DNA of 64,000 nucleotides from Aphanomyces cochlioides (taxonomy: Eukaryota; Oomycota; Saprolegniomycetes; Saprolegniales; Verrucalvaceae): positions 1,612,001 to 1,676,000 of the forward strand of contig JAHQRK010000011.1 in assembly GCA_019828595.1 (NCBI GenBank), given 5' to 3'. How positions within the stretch are numbered: position 1 is the first letter of the stretch; each line of letters begins with the position of its first letter. Positions 32,278 through 43,753 of the stretch are shown one piece after another. The translations under genes and the position numbers were made by a program. A model generated the notes under the pieces. It worked only from the letters and a program-made list of their open reading frames with translations. It ran no database searches and was not told the origin of the DNA.

Positions 32278-35200
32278 TTACTTTTTCTTCACAAACGTGA
32301 GCTCATTCACTGTCTTCATCACATCTCCAAACTGCTGGTCCGCCGCACTTGAGTTGAACACGATATACTCATCGTATGTGCCTGTAGTAGGGTCGATTGA
32401 CGTCGGAAGTGACATTTCAAGCGCAGTCGAATCGTGCGTAGATGCTCCCACTGGAAACTCAACGTCAAAATACGACGCATACAACTCCAGTGAGAGTGGA
32501 TCTACGGAACTCGTATCGTCGAATGGGTCTTCGAGAAGGTTGAGCTTGTCAGTTTTGAAAAACTTCTTCGTTAGGAGTGCACGAGCTCTCGTCGTTTGAT
32601 CCAGGCCGGCATAAATGCCCGTTTGAATTTTATGGGTACAACCACCTCGGACTGCTGCTTCATACATCCCAGCAATATCGTCCACATCGACAGAGAATTC
32701 GCGCAAGTAGAGGAGGAAGTCACTTCGAACACTCTTGTTTTCCTTCTCCCAGAATGCCAAATTATCCTTGGACTCAACGTAGCGCTCGTAGGTTGGGTCT
32801 GGCACAGCAGGACTGCAACTTCCAATATATTCCTTGCGTATACCACGAGCTGCAGCGTACTCTTCAATATCAAGAGATGATGGTGAGGCTGCTAAGGAAG
32901 GCGCCTCTGGAGCTTCCAACAGCTCAGGCAAACGAACATTGGTAATGCTACGCTTCATAGCTGACGGGAGCTCAGGCACCATGAGTTCTTCAGGGGCACT
33001 CATTGCACGCACTTTTTGGGACAACGTTGAAGTCGAGTGTGCTATAGTTGGAGGTGCCTGCAATCTTTGATCTGAAGATCCATCTTTCGCTCCAATGTAA
33101 ACTGGTGTCATGAACGGATAGCCTAACACTTTGTCAAAAAGAAATAGCTGTTGCTTGTCAGTCGCCTAAAAATGTGTCAACCCTGGAAGTAGGAAAAAGG
33201 TCATTAAACCTGCAAAATGGATTCATCAATCGATGCAGCTGAGGCAGTGCTAGCTTTGCGATTATCACACGTCGAGAGTGATCCAGAGTTTTTGGCAGGG
33301 CTTTGTTTCTCTATAAATTTAGGAGCTTCAAATGCTTCAATGCTGGTTTTCCACCACTCTGGCAAAAGGGCATTTCGATGCATTTGATAGAGTTGCTTGT
33401 CGTGTTCTGTGCGTCCACCCTCGAGCAAGTTCTTCACACGATGAAAAGGACCCATTTCGCTCAGCGATGTGCCACGTTGGACGTGAAAGTTATGCAGATA
33501 ATAATCACTTTCGAGAAGCCATAGAGGCGATGTCGTCGGCGACGGAATATAATTTCCAAGGAACAAGTTGATCGCGTCTTGCTTCAGATTGTCCGTGAAT
33601 GCATTGCTGTAGTAGCGTCGAATCGACGTCAGGAGCTCCCATGCTTTAATATTTTCTTTCGACTTGACGACGTTCTTATGGGCTTCGCTGCCGCCATATT
33701 GCATTGAGATGACATCGCCCATGTGGCCAAACATAACCGTGAGCTCTTGGAGAATCTGCGACGAGCTTTCCAAGTATGGTGTGTTGCGGAAACCCATGGC
33801 ATAGAGTTGTTGGCCGAGTGCCTAGAATGAAGCGTAAAATTGAGAAGCTAGTGTTGCAATACTCGCATAGCCACGCTGAACTGCGCCACATTGGTTCGGT
33901 CCAGGCAATCGATGCAATTGGTTCGAAGGACTCCATGTTGTTCCAACCAATCTCCAGAATCGCGCGGAATCGTGGGGCTCAGAATTTTGAGACTCTAAAA
34001 GCGCAATGATCATTTCACATGTTGTTTTGCTCTTACCGTGTTTGCAGTCGAGTCAGTCGAAGACTACGATATTTCTTCTCATTGAATTCAGTAAGCACAT
34101 GCTTTCATACCTGTAGCGCTGGAGATGTCGGTCTGGATGGTGGGGCCAAAGTCCTTCGTGCAGTACGTTTATTCGTGCCAGTACCAATTTGTCGTTTCGG
34201 AGCCGAGCAGAAAAACCCTGTTTGATCGAGAGCCCAAGTGCCTACTTTATCCAGTGCTTGTCGCACAGCTTCGACTTTTGAATGATCCACTTTAAACTTG
34301 GACAGACGCGAATAGTCGAGCGCAACGTAGCGAATGCGGTGTTCCATCGGGATAAACGTATTCAAGTATTCGACTGCATCTTTGAAATGTTTGCCCAAAA
34401 TCATTTCGCGCGGCGTCTTTTCTTGTTGCTTGACTAAGTTGAGCACCAATACGGGCGAACCGTAGCGCTCGAAGAGATCGGCAAAATGTTCTTGCGTTGC
34501 TCTGTACGTTGGATCGATTCGATTTACTATTGCAAACAACATTAAGTTGATGAGATCTTGTAGATGTATCCTACACTTAATGGGGGGCTTTGGCACCGTC
34601 ACGCTCGTCTCTTGTGTCCAAAAAATCGGAATCGATCCACGGTATTGCACAAACGAACTGAACTTGCCATTTGTGTTTTCATCTTCTAGAATTTGTTCTG
34701 TCTCGACATCATTTGCAACTTTGCCAGTGTCGGCGATCTACAATTAGTTGTGATGTCGATACATAGAGCAAGAAAAGAATCTAACCCCTCGTTTTAAGTA
34801 CCGCGTGCCTGCAAAATAACGCGAGCGACGAGCTAACAGAACGATGCTGATCAAACGCCCAAACAAACTGCATTTCTTCTGTTCATAGAATCCCATGATG
34901 AGCGGCTGAATCCATTCTTCACGTGCTGCTGTTGTTCCCAAGCAAGCACTAAATTCCTCGTTCAAAAAATGATTCCACTCAAACCTAAGATGTTTTTTAA
35001 TCAAAGAAATGGTTGGTTGGCGTACATGTTGAACGGTTTGGTCTCGTTGGTAGTCATATTGTGCTGCAGGGTATGCGTGAGATCATACGTAGGACTGTAG
35101 TAAAAGTCTTTGGTCAAATCCATGAGCTTGAATAGGACATTGTAGCGATCTTCGGCGTCTTCAATAGCATCAGGATTGAGCCATCGGTTGACCCAAGTCC

Positions 35201-36119
35201 ATGGTGTGCTGTCGGCAGCAGGGAGACGGATGGGAAGGTATTGTGCAGCTTGAATAGCATATATGAAATGGCCGCCTATGCAGCCAATTTTCTTGCGCTG
35301 CGTGGCCAGGACTAAGTAATATCCTTGGAGAAATTTGATAAAGCCGACGATTGCGACTGCAGTGCATACGCGGACGAGACCATAGGGAGAGGTTTTGCGA
35401 GCCTCGTGCTCGATGGCTTGAAGAGTTGCTTCCATGCCATCCCAGTCAAACATCAGCGGCTCTTCTTTGAAAATAGCTTGTAGATTTGGAGGCTTTTCCT
35501 GTGTTCGGTCGAGGGAAACGAGGCGAAACCGAGTGTACTGTCGGTCAGACCCCACAAGGTGAAAGTGGGTTGCAGTCTCATAAATTGTGATTCGTTCGAA
35601 GCGACTGATGCTCGTACTGAGTTTGGGCTGGCGACGACGGAGAGGTTTCTGCACCTTAACTTTGTCTTTCTTGCCCAATCCATTGTGTGAACTACTAGTA
35701 GCTGATAGAGTATTGCTCGATGGGGGAGTGCGTACAAGCAGGGGTGGATTTGGCACGCGCCCTTCTGCCAATGCAACTTTCGACGATGTCAAAACATCAA
35801 ACCACCACTCAATGTCGTAGCTCTTGGACGTCGATGCAAACGTTTCCTTCTTTCGCGCTGGAGAAAATTCAATCTCAATGCAGAAACGACCGTCGTTGCG
35901 GACGTGGTTGACTGTGCAGAGCTGGAGTTTCCAGTTGAGCAAGCGTCGGTGCTTCTCCGCGTCCAAATACACTGCAAAAAGTCCCGCTGCTGGGCTAAAC
36001 TCGCACCATACTCGACTCCAATCCCCAGAACCTTTCGCTTGGAAGAAGCCAGACATAGTGCGCCGCAGGAGCCATCCCGCAATTTCCTGCTGAGCGGCGG
36101 CTCCCGTTGTCGTGCTCAT
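32278..36119 (-). CDS. PH-SAC phosphoinositide phosphatase (FIG4-like)
   Basis: ATG at 36119, TAA at 32278, with several short introns (for example about 34987-35027, GTACGC to CTTAG). Residues about 10-112 form a pleckstrin-homology-like domain ([21 protein letters not shown] ... WWFDVL). A SAC phosphatase follows: [64 protein letters not shown], the CX5R catalytic motif CIDCLDRTN at 33890-33916, and [14 protein letters not shown]. These motifs are those of FIG4/SAC3, which removes the 5-phosphate of PI(3,5)P2 on late endosomes and vacuoles with PIKfyve and VAC14. FIG4 proteins I know lack an N-terminal PH domain, so this is a fusion or lineage form. The tail is not conserved. Confidence 0.85.
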
Positions 36120-36222
36120 GTATGATCCTTTTTGTCAATGTGCGCTTTTCTCGAGTATACTTTAATCAAGATATTTTCCAACAAGGTTGTTCAGTATGTG
36201 GTTCTCAATTTCATAAGATGAT

Positions 36223-36893
36223 ACTACACCATTTGCCGGTTTAGTTCGTTTAACTTGCGATATATTTCGTATCACGTGCAATATATTTCGTATGACTTGC
36301 AATATATTTCGTAGGACTTGCATTTAAATTCGTGGCCTGCGATTTATATTTCGCATGACTTGCATTATATTTCATACCTCTTGCATTTAATTTCGTATTT
36401 TTTAGCTTATATTTCGTATCACGTGCATTTAATTTCGCAGAGAAGAGAAAAAGTCCATAGAAAAACTAAAAAAAAAAAAAAAAATTGTTATCGAACTCAT
36501 AAGAAATTGATGGGACACTTCAATCGCCATATAAGTCAATGCGAGCATCAAGCAAGCTCAGCAGAGTTCATATGCGGCTGCCCGTCGCAAATTCATAGTT
36601 CAAGCCAACACTGCAACACATGTGAAACTTCATATCTCAATAGGAGATTGAATATATTTTGCATTTATACGAATTTAAATGCACGTGATACGAAATATAA
36701 GCTAAAAATACGAAATTAAATGCAAGAGGTATGAAATAAAATGCAAGTCATGCGAAATATAAATCGATTTTCGTCGCAGGCCACGAAATTAAATGCGAGT
36801 CATATGAAATACATTGCAAGTCATACGAAATATATTGCACGTGATACGAAATATATCGAAAGTTAAGCGAACTAAACCGGCAAATGGTGTAGT
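36223..36893. mobile_element. Foldback (inverted-repeat) element built of 20-bp subrepeats
   Basis: The left arm, 36223-36437, and the right arm, 36670-36893, are reverse complements over more than 200 bp. The tips are ACTACACCATTTGCCGG and its complement. Each arm consists of about nine variants of CGTATGACTTGCAATATATT. The 230-bp middle holds an A17-type run near 36468 and no ORF. No clear target duplication was found. It is probably a non-autonomous foldback element or MITE lying in the promoter side of the phosphatase gene. Confidence 0.75.
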
Positions 36894-37555
36894 AGATCTT
36901 ATTGTAGAAACTGATGGCGTTGTCGGGAACAAAACTACTCGACAGCCCTCATACTCCCATCGAAATCGATTGAAACTCCTCGTGCCTGCCTTTAGTCATG
37001 CCTTGCTGGCCTTGAAAGCCACCCAGAGCTTCGCCAAGACTTCATGACGTTAACAAACGCTTGCAAGTGCACAGTACGATCGGCGTCACCCAGCAGAAAC
37101 GACGTTCTCACTCAGCACTCATACATGGCAACGTCAGAAAAATTAGTATAAAATTGCAAGGCGAGGTTGAAGTCAAGGTATGGATGGAGAGAACCAGCTC
37201 GACACGCAGCAATGCTCTTCCATCACAGCAAGAACGTATATCGAGCACAGCAACCACCCCAGGGAAAGCTTGAAAGTGGAGTTGCGACCTCCGGCCTGGC
37301 CATAATGGACTCGCTTGGCTCTTTAGATGCATGATATCGCTTGAGGAGACTGGTCTACCAGCATAGTTTCGAATGCTATTTTAAAACCAAGTCGATTACA
37401 AACCGAGTAAATCGAGTGCGCCGATCGACAAATTGCGGCGGCACTTTCCCCGATCCATCTGCTCATTTCATTCGACTTTAACAGCATGTTGCAAAAGAGC
37501 AACTTGCGCTTGAATACGCGTGCCTGTCGATCCTTCGGGCAAAAAAAGCATTGCA
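36894..37555. other. Intergenic, no gene recognised
   Basis: Short open frames occur on both strands but have no splice support or family match. It includes the 3' flank of the methyltransferase gene. Confidence 0.3.
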
Positions 37556-38561
37556 TTAATAGAGCGCATACGTGATAACAGGATACAATTCGTCGGGGAA
37601 ACCTTCTTGTTTGGTTTCTGCCAGCAATGTCAAGCCTGCTTGTCGAAAGATGCTCTTGTAGTACACGGACGACCTGAACCATCGAGTTAGTGCATGGAAA
37701 GACAAGATCGAAGAGCATACCGTCCTAAACTACTGTCGTCCTTATCGACGTAGTATGGCACGCCTTCATTGATCGCGTTTTCTTTTATGCAAATGACGCC
37801 GCCAGGAGCAAGCGCGGCTTGACATCGCTTCAGGAATGCCACAAAGTCCACGTCGGTGAGATGGCCGAGAACCCATTGGCACCAAATGAGATCGTACGAG
37901 CCTGGCTTGGGGTCAAAGTCCTGCATGCCCATGCAGTACAAGTTGCGAATTCGCGCTTTTTCAGGTCCAACGTAGGATGGAATGGTTTGAAGGAGCCGCT
38001 GACTCTGCTCCAAGCAGTCGACAGCATTATACCGTGGCAACAAGAGGTTCTTGACGACTCGACCGACTCCACAGCCACAATCTACCCACGATTTGCACAT
38101 GGCAAGGCAGTGAGAGACGCACCAATGGCCAAATTTCGCTGCATAGCAGGTCGAAGCGTTTGGATATGATCGAGAAAAGCTGATGATCCTTCGACGTCAA
38201 CGGGTGAAATGTGTGCGTATCCGCCCAGAACTCCTTGGTCGTTGGGTGGACAATTTTCTTCATTCTGCCACAGGACCGACTCATCAAATACAATCGAAAC
38301 AAGGTATGTTGTACCTCCCAATACTCGGCTCCACTCGTGTACCAAGCGGCAGGTTCGTCATCATTAGATTCTTGGACGTCGGCCAATTCCGATTCCCACA
38401 TTTCAAACACGCTCCTACAAAGAGCCAAGTGAGAGAGCGCTTGAAATTCGTGCGCGATCCAATTTGTACTCGTAGTCGTCGTGTTCATCCAAACCATGCG
38501 CGTCTAGATCTCGCTGGACGATCTCAGAGATGCGTCGAAGTTCGTCCCAGTCGACTCGCAT
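37556..38561 (-). CDS. N-terminal Xaa-Pro-Lys methyltransferase (NTMT1-like)
   Basis: Joined exons run from ATG 38561 (MRVDWDELRRISEIV) to TAA 37556 across four introns of about 40-57 bp. Family motifs: YW at the start of the catalytic region, GVLGGYAHISPVDVEGSSAFL, the SAM-binding DCGCGVGRVVKNLLLPRY, and LIWCQWVLGHLTD followed by FLKRCQAALAPGGVICIKEN. The tail is YKSIFRQAGLTLL. NTMT1/Tae1 enzymes methylate the alpha-amino group of proteins starting Xaa-Pro-Lys after Met removal, such as some ribosomal proteins and histones. The usual NTMT1 order GAGIGR reads GCGVGR here, keeping the glycine loop. The first exon, with the acidic stretch LDEHDDYE, is less certain. Confidence 0.85.
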
Positions 38562-38664
38562 CTTCTTCACCAGTCGAAACGACAACCTGCTGGAAACAGA
38601 CCATCCGGAATTCCCTCTTTCAGTACACTTCCACTGACAGTCAAAGTGGAGGACATCTCACAAC

Positions 38665-38922
38665 ATGACGATCGTTGAGAAGCAAATGACAACCTACAAT
38701 GGCAGGGCTCAGCTCACAGTCAGTGGAATTGCGATGGGAAATGCTGGGTTGTCACACTTCTTCACTGCTACAATCCTAGATGGCAGAAGCAAGATAATTT
38801 CGCGTCGTATCGTATGTCCATAAAACATCATACAGTTTAGACTTCCCATCTTTCTATACGACCGAGTTGTCGACGCTGTCGCGGATATGTATTGCCTCGA
38901 CGTGAGCATTAAGCTATCGTAG
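38665..38922 (+). CDS. Small unidentified spliced gene (tentative)
   Basis: The ATG at 38665 opens MTIVEKQMTTYNGRAQLTVS and continues to RSKIISRRI. A GTATGT donor at 38812 and ACAG acceptor at 38835 would join it in phase to FRLPIFLYDRVVDAVADMY, ending at TAG 38922, for about 78 residues. The implied intron is only 24 bp, well below the others in this window, so the model is weak. It lies divergently 103 bp from the methyltransferase start. Confidence 0.3.
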
Positions 38923-39244
38923 TGGAGCTTCGTAGAGTTTTAATCGACTAGCGTTGGATGCTCGGGTGTGGTTTCTGTATTTAGCAGCCTCTTACATCGA
39001 GACATGGCACGGGCAAGATCAAATCTCCATACCATCGCTAGGGCATAGCGACTACACGCTACAAGCAGCTCCCAGAGGAAGGAAGGCGCTGTAGACGTCG
39101 TTGGACACTGCTTGTGTCAGCGGCAGTGACGTGTTCAAGCTCGAAAGGACTTTGACTGGTTAAGGCAATTCCAGTTCAAGCTTATCAAGCTATTTTTAGC
39201 TCAAAGCTGATGGAACTGCAGTACTAGAACGAAAGTCCACTGGG
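38923..39244. other. Spacer before the CCDC81-like gene
   Basis: No gene seen. Likely holds the promoter of the downstream plus-strand gene. Confidence 0.3.
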
Positions 39245-41036
39245 ATGTACACGCTGCGGCATCTCCTGAGCGATTGCAGCGGCAAGATGACGCGGACATC
39301 TTGCGCCGCTGAGAAGAAGAAGGAGACGCTCGAGGAAGTGTGGATGGCGTTCAATGCATGGGTCGAATCCAGGTACAACGAGGGCAAGGTATCAAACACG
39401 TCATCTACTTAGCTGTGATAATCTCTGTGTGGACTAGGGCGTTAATGCCGCGCCGTTCTGCAAGATCTCGTGGGAGACCGTGACAATCAGCCGCAATACG
39501 CGCAAGCTGCGTCCGATCTTTGTCGTTCATGACACGTATGCAAAGACGTATGGGCTCCGAACCAAGAAGCGCATCACGGCACCGATACTTGCCGCGCTGG
39601 AGGACATCAACTTTACGAAAATTGCCATCAAATTCTCAAAGAACCTCAGCAAAGACACAGTCTTTAGTGGCATGCGAGATCTTGTCCATAAGATCGGGGA
39701 AATCGCATCCACTGGGGCTCAAATGTCGATTGAAATGACCATCGGCAAGATTGTCGCGAAAAATCGAGCGATTCACATGCTGTTTGATCCAAAGCATTTC
39801 CCCAAGACGCTAGAAAACATTGCAACAATGTCGACAACATCCACTGCGCCGTCGGTCCTTGGGGACCTTGCTGACTTTGACATTCTTCTCGATGATGCTA
39901 GCAATCAAGGCGACGAGCTAGAGCAGCTCGTCGTAACACCGAGGCAACCTCCGACGCCGCGGCCACCAAAGCCGATGGTACCTCAACAGCAACCCTCACC
40001 AAGGCACAATCCAGAAGTCGCACCTCCGACAATATCGCAACTTCGCTCGCCAAGACCGTCGCCACGACCAGCGTCTCGAAATGGCGTGGGCTATTCAAGC
40101 GTAGAAGTTCCATCGAAGGACTACACGACAATGACGCTCTCCCCGCCGCAGCTACGCCAGCACGCCTCGTTTAAGGAGCCTAGTTTTGATTTCTCCTTCC
40201 AGGAAATCATGAAGAAGGAGCTCGAACGAAGCGGAAGCAGTTGCGAGTCCGATTCACGCACATCGTCTGTGTCTGAGGCTGCGTACAAGCGCTACATAGC
40301 GCGAATTGAGAAAGAAGTTGAGATGGAGGTACTCCAGTGCTCGTGTCCAGGTTGCTCAGTACTTGTACGTTACTAGGCTCAACATACCATGGACATCCAT
40401 CGCCACCACATCGAGGATTTGGATGAAATTGCTGCTGAGAAGCGGAAGAAGCGGCAAAATGCCGAGCGCCTCCAAGCTGCCATCCGTGAACAAATGGTGG
40501 CTACAAATAAACTCCGTGAGATGGAGAGGAAAGAAGTGAACGGCAATGATCCGAGCGAAAACACGTTCCTGAGCCACAGTCACCACAGTCGCCTGGGCTT
40601 CAACAGTCCTGACTCCCTAAAGCAGAACCAGACCAATATGCACCAGTATCTAGATGCACAGGTTCTCTAGTCGCTCTCTACTGTCATGACAAGGCTATCG
40701 TAGATTCACGAGAAGGAAAGAATGAGACGGGAAGCGCGCACACAGGAGCTTGATGACGACAAGCAGTTCTTAGCCAAGTTGGAGCGTGACATTCAGCAAG
40801 AGCGAGAGTATGTGTTGTCTGAGCAGAATCGACAGCGGCAGATCCTAACACAAGCGTGGGAGAAGGACCATTCCATCAAAAGTGCGACCAAGCAGAGTCG
40901 AAAGATCATGAATGAGCGCATCAAATCGGCGATTGCAACATCCCCCATTCGACAAAGTGCAGTGCAGCAGCTCGATGACGGCAAAGAAGACTACTCCGTT
41001 GGATACGACATTCGTGCCAAGTCGAGCGGCAAATGA
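39245..41036 (+). CDS. CCDC81-like protein with bacterial-HU-type domains
   Basis: Four exons (39245-39388, 39438-40328, 40377-40661, 40704-41036) total 1653 bp and encode 550 residues. The N-terminal region has the pattern of the eukaryotic CCDC81 HU domains: LEEVWMAFNAWVESRYNEGKGV, RNTRKLRPIFVVHDTY, then INFTKIAIKFSKNLSKDTV and IEMTIGKIVAKNRAIHMLF. A proline-rich linker (PRQPPTPRPPKPM) and long charged coiled coil follow. CCDC81 is reported at centrosomes in animals. Here that role is inferred from the domain. The family assignment rests on pattern, not on a search. It converges with CCDC12, with stop codons 58 bp apart. Confidence 0.6.
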
Positions 41037-41094
41037 TAGAGCCAAATGTTTATGCGATTGCTCGAGATACATATACCTTCTTCGAAAAATTGTT

Positions 41095-41457
41095 TTATTC
41101 GTCCTCGTGGGTCTGTTCATCGTCGCCTTCTTCATCATCACTGCCGTCCTCTTGCATTTCGCGCTCCATCTTCTCGCGGAGGATTTCAACAATAGCATTC
41201 TGTGTTCGACGTTCTAACCTCTTCATTTGCTTCTCAAGACCACGCTCCAAGTCCCAAGTAGGTTTCTTGGGGGCAATGCTTAAGATTTCCTCCACCTCTC
41301 CTTCAGGCGCTGCTGCCTTGACGTTTTCCACGATAGGTTCTTCAACTTCGACTGGCTTGGGTGCAGCAATGACAACATTGTCGTCGACTATCCCTTCTTT
41401 CTTGTTCCTTGCATCGCGCAGAGCTTTCAATCGCTTCGCTCGGTCGGCATTGTCCAT
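41095..41457 (-). CDS. Splicing factor CCDC12 / Cwf18
   Basis: A 120-residue single-exon ORF from ATG 41457 to TAA 41095. The start MDNADRAKRLKALRDARNKK and the conserved core PKKPTWDLERGLEKQMKRLE followed by RRTQNAIVEILREKM match the CCDC12/Cwf18 family, a component of the activated spliceosome (NTC-associated). The acidic tail EDGSDDEEGDDEQTHEDE is common in the family. Length is near the usual one for small members. It fits the intron-rich nature of neighbouring genes. Confidence 0.85.
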   Translation of the reverse strand: MDNADRAKRLKALRDARNKKEGIVDDNVVIAAPKPVEVEEPIVENVKAAAPEGEVEEILSIAPKKPTWDLERGLEKQMKRLERRTQNAIVEILREKMEREMQEDGSDDEEGDDEQTHEDE

Positions 41458-42165
41458 CCTCCGCTTATTGGTCTTCCCAGAAACTCCACATGGGATTGGT
41501 CCATGTTTGGTTTAAATGGAGATATATCATTGGTTGAAAGTTGTGGATATCATCCAATCAAATATTCCTATATTGTCATTCCATCGAATCTCACACATGT
41601 GAAATATCCTCTCTCAAATCTTGAAGGGAAATTTTATCATGCTGGAAGCCAGTCGTGCATGGTTGATCCCACGACAGACAACACAGCTTTGAGAACTTGT
41701 TGCATGTGTCTGCGTGGATGAACTTCAGGCGAATTCCTTGGATACGTTTTCATAGACGTCATGGCTGCGCATGGCAAACCACGTCATGAATTTTTCAAAC
41801 GGTGTTGCAAGCTCAACGTGGGAGAGATTCCTTGATGAAAAAATCACATTCGTTGAGGCTTTTGGGTCAGGAAATGCAGTGGCTTTGGCCCCAAAACAAC
41901 ATCGGCGCGTCAGGAAGATTTTCGCATCCCACCGACAACTGCACAGGGAGGCATTCCGCCGCTCAGTGTCGGTATGACATGATGAACGTCGGGACATCGA
42001 AATTTCCGGATAATTCCGGATAAAGTTATTAAAAAGTGAAAGTTGTCATAAATGATTCCGATGATACCTAAAGTTTATTAATTGTTCTTAAAATCCTGTG
42101 GTTCTATATTATTGGTATTTATTTGAATTGAGTATACTGTATTGTCTTTCCCAACCTCTCCTGTG
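41458..42165. other. Intergenic, nothing recognised
   Basis: No supported gene. TTCCGGATAATTCCGGATAA near 42003 is a short direct repeat similar to the TCCGGATA repeats near 331-354. Confidence 0.35.
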
Positions 42166-42719
42166 TCAAACTGTGGCAGCAAAATTTCCAGCCCGACAAG
42201 AGAAAAAGTGTACAGTTAGTTCCGCCAGGGAGGTTGGATGAAGGGTCGTCTCCTGCCGAGGGGTTGGAAGAAACGGGATGTGACTCTTGCCATGGTCTAG
42301 TTGCAGAGATTCGAGAGCATCGATTCCATCGACAGAGCGGTTTGAAAACGCGCCCCCGCGTCTCCCAAGATGGATCTCCGACAAGACCAAGCTGACCGTT
42401 TATATATACATATACTGATACAAGGAAATTTCCGACAGCGTAACGCTGTTGAAAATTTTCAGCCTTGTCACTCGGCTGTATGCGTTGGACTTTTTTGGCA
42501 AGCTCATTCCAGACACGACAGGACAGTCTCTCTAGTGATATCGTTGTGCTCGTTGGTATGGAGCTTGATCGCAGTGATATTTCATGCAGTTTGACCGCGA
42601 TTGCTTGGAGAATGAACGCTCCTTTGTCGTTTTCTCGGGCGCGGGTTGGCAGCAATTTCTGATGTTTTAATGAAATTTTCAACCCCTACACCTATTCCAA
42701 GCCTGATTGGCTTTTTCAT
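42166..42719 (-). CDS. Unidentified small spliced gene
   Basis: The ATG at 42719 begins MKKPIRLGIGVGVENFIKTS and continues NPRPRKRQRSVHSPSNR. An intron of about 65 bp (GTCAAA to ACTAG) joins RLSCRVWNELAKKVQRI. A second intron of about 57 bp joins a last exon with RSVDGIDALESLQLDHG and PRQETTLHPTSLAELTV, ending at TGA 42166. That makes about 144 residues. No family is recognised. The basic stretch PRPRKRQR could be a nuclear signal. Start codons of this gene and the plus-strand gene at 42774 are 54 bp apart, so they probably share a promoter. Confidence 0.45.
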
Positions 42720-42773
42720 GAGAAGCCTCTTCTTGGACGTTCAAGTTCCACAGTACTTAATCGTAGTCTGGTC

Positions 42774-43445
42774 ATGGTCACCGCCTCTTCGGATTCGATC
42801 TCCACTTGTCCTTCTGCCTGTTGCATGGGTTTGCCGACGATGGCGACGTCTCCCGCGACGAGACACAAACGACGCCGCGAGAGCCACATGTCGATGAGTT
42901 TGCATCAGCCGTCTGACAGATGCACGAAGCGCGTGTCGCCCAAGGAAGGGTTGACATCGCCGACCGATGTCCTGACAGTAGGCGTGCTTACAACCGCCTT
43001 CGAACCGACCCTGATTCAAAGCGAAGCTGAAGCGCTCACCATCGCAGCCGAGATGACCATCGATTTCTACAACGAGGTCTACGTGCTCTACAACATGATG
43101 TCAGAAATGCGCACACAAAACGAAGAATCAAGAACAATGGACGTCTTGATGCAAAGGCTTGATATTCACGTCCATGATGAACGCATTTTGGCCGAAGAGG
43201 AAAGCGTCCGCAATGTTTACTTAGCCATGCTGCATGCCTACGTCTACCTCTACCGAGTCAACTATCGCCAATTTGCACAACTGGACATGGCAACACATTT
43301 GTCCATTTGTTGGCATCGCCTGGTGGCTTTTGCTACAGAGTATCACGTGCTTGATGCTCATCTCCTCCATCGATCATACGAGTTCACGATGCAAATCGTG
43401 AGGCAGTGTCAACAATCACCGCCTCCAAAACCCTCAGACCCTTAG
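42774..43445 (+). CDS. Unidentified protein, 223 residues
   Basis: A single open frame from ATG 42774. The N-terminal 70 residues are Ser/Arg-rich and low in structure (RHKRRRESH could be nuclear-targeting). From residue about 80 the sequence is helical and regular (LIQSEAEALTIAAEMTIDFY, NVYLAMLHAYVYLYRVNYRQ, HLLHRSYEFTMQIVRQCQ). It ends with a proline tail at TAG 43445. No family is recognised. It is divergent to the small spliced gene at 42166-42719. Confidence 0.5.
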   Translation: MVTASSDSISTCPSACCMGLPTMATSPATRHKRRRESHMSMSLHQPSDRCTKRVSPKEGLTSPTDVLTVGVLTTAFEPTLIQSEAEALTIAAEMTIDFYNEVYVLYNMMSEMRTQNEESRTMDVLMQRLDIHVHDERILAEEESVRNVYLAMLHAYVYLYRVNYRQFAQLDMATHLSICWHRLVAFATEYHVLDAHLLHRSYEFTMQIVRQCQQSPPPKPSDP

Positions 43446-43508
43446 AGTAAATTTTAAAGTTTTGACGTCCTTCTCTGGTGAGTCGTCGATTGAAATCTTT
43501 TGATCGCC

Positions 43509-43753
43509 ATGGCTTGCAGTCGTGGACGCAAGATCTCTGGTTCAAGTGAGTGACGATTTATCTCGTGGGGGGTTCGCTTGAATGTGTTCTTTTCCATGAT
43601 ACTCAGCGCCAGCACTCAATATCCGCAAGATGCCCAAGCATTTGGAGGAGACTGGTTAGCTGTTGACAAATATCTCAAGAGCTAAGGAAGAGGCGAGTGC
43701 ATCAGAATAAGAGAATCCACATAGACCGAATCAAACGATTCGGTTCGGAGTAG
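43509..43753 (+). CDS. Possible tiny spliced gene, about 52 residues
   Basis: The ATG lies in a strong GCCATGG context. Exon 1 (43509-43545) is followed by an intron with consensus GTGAGT and ACTCAG ends (43546-43606). Exon 2 runs 43607-43654, and a short gap of 25 bp (GTTAGC to CAAG) joins exon 3 to TAG 43753. The protein would be basic: MACSRGRKISGSTPALNI through to HIDRIKRFGSE. The first intron is convincing and the second is unusually short, so the model is tentative. Confidence 0.3.
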
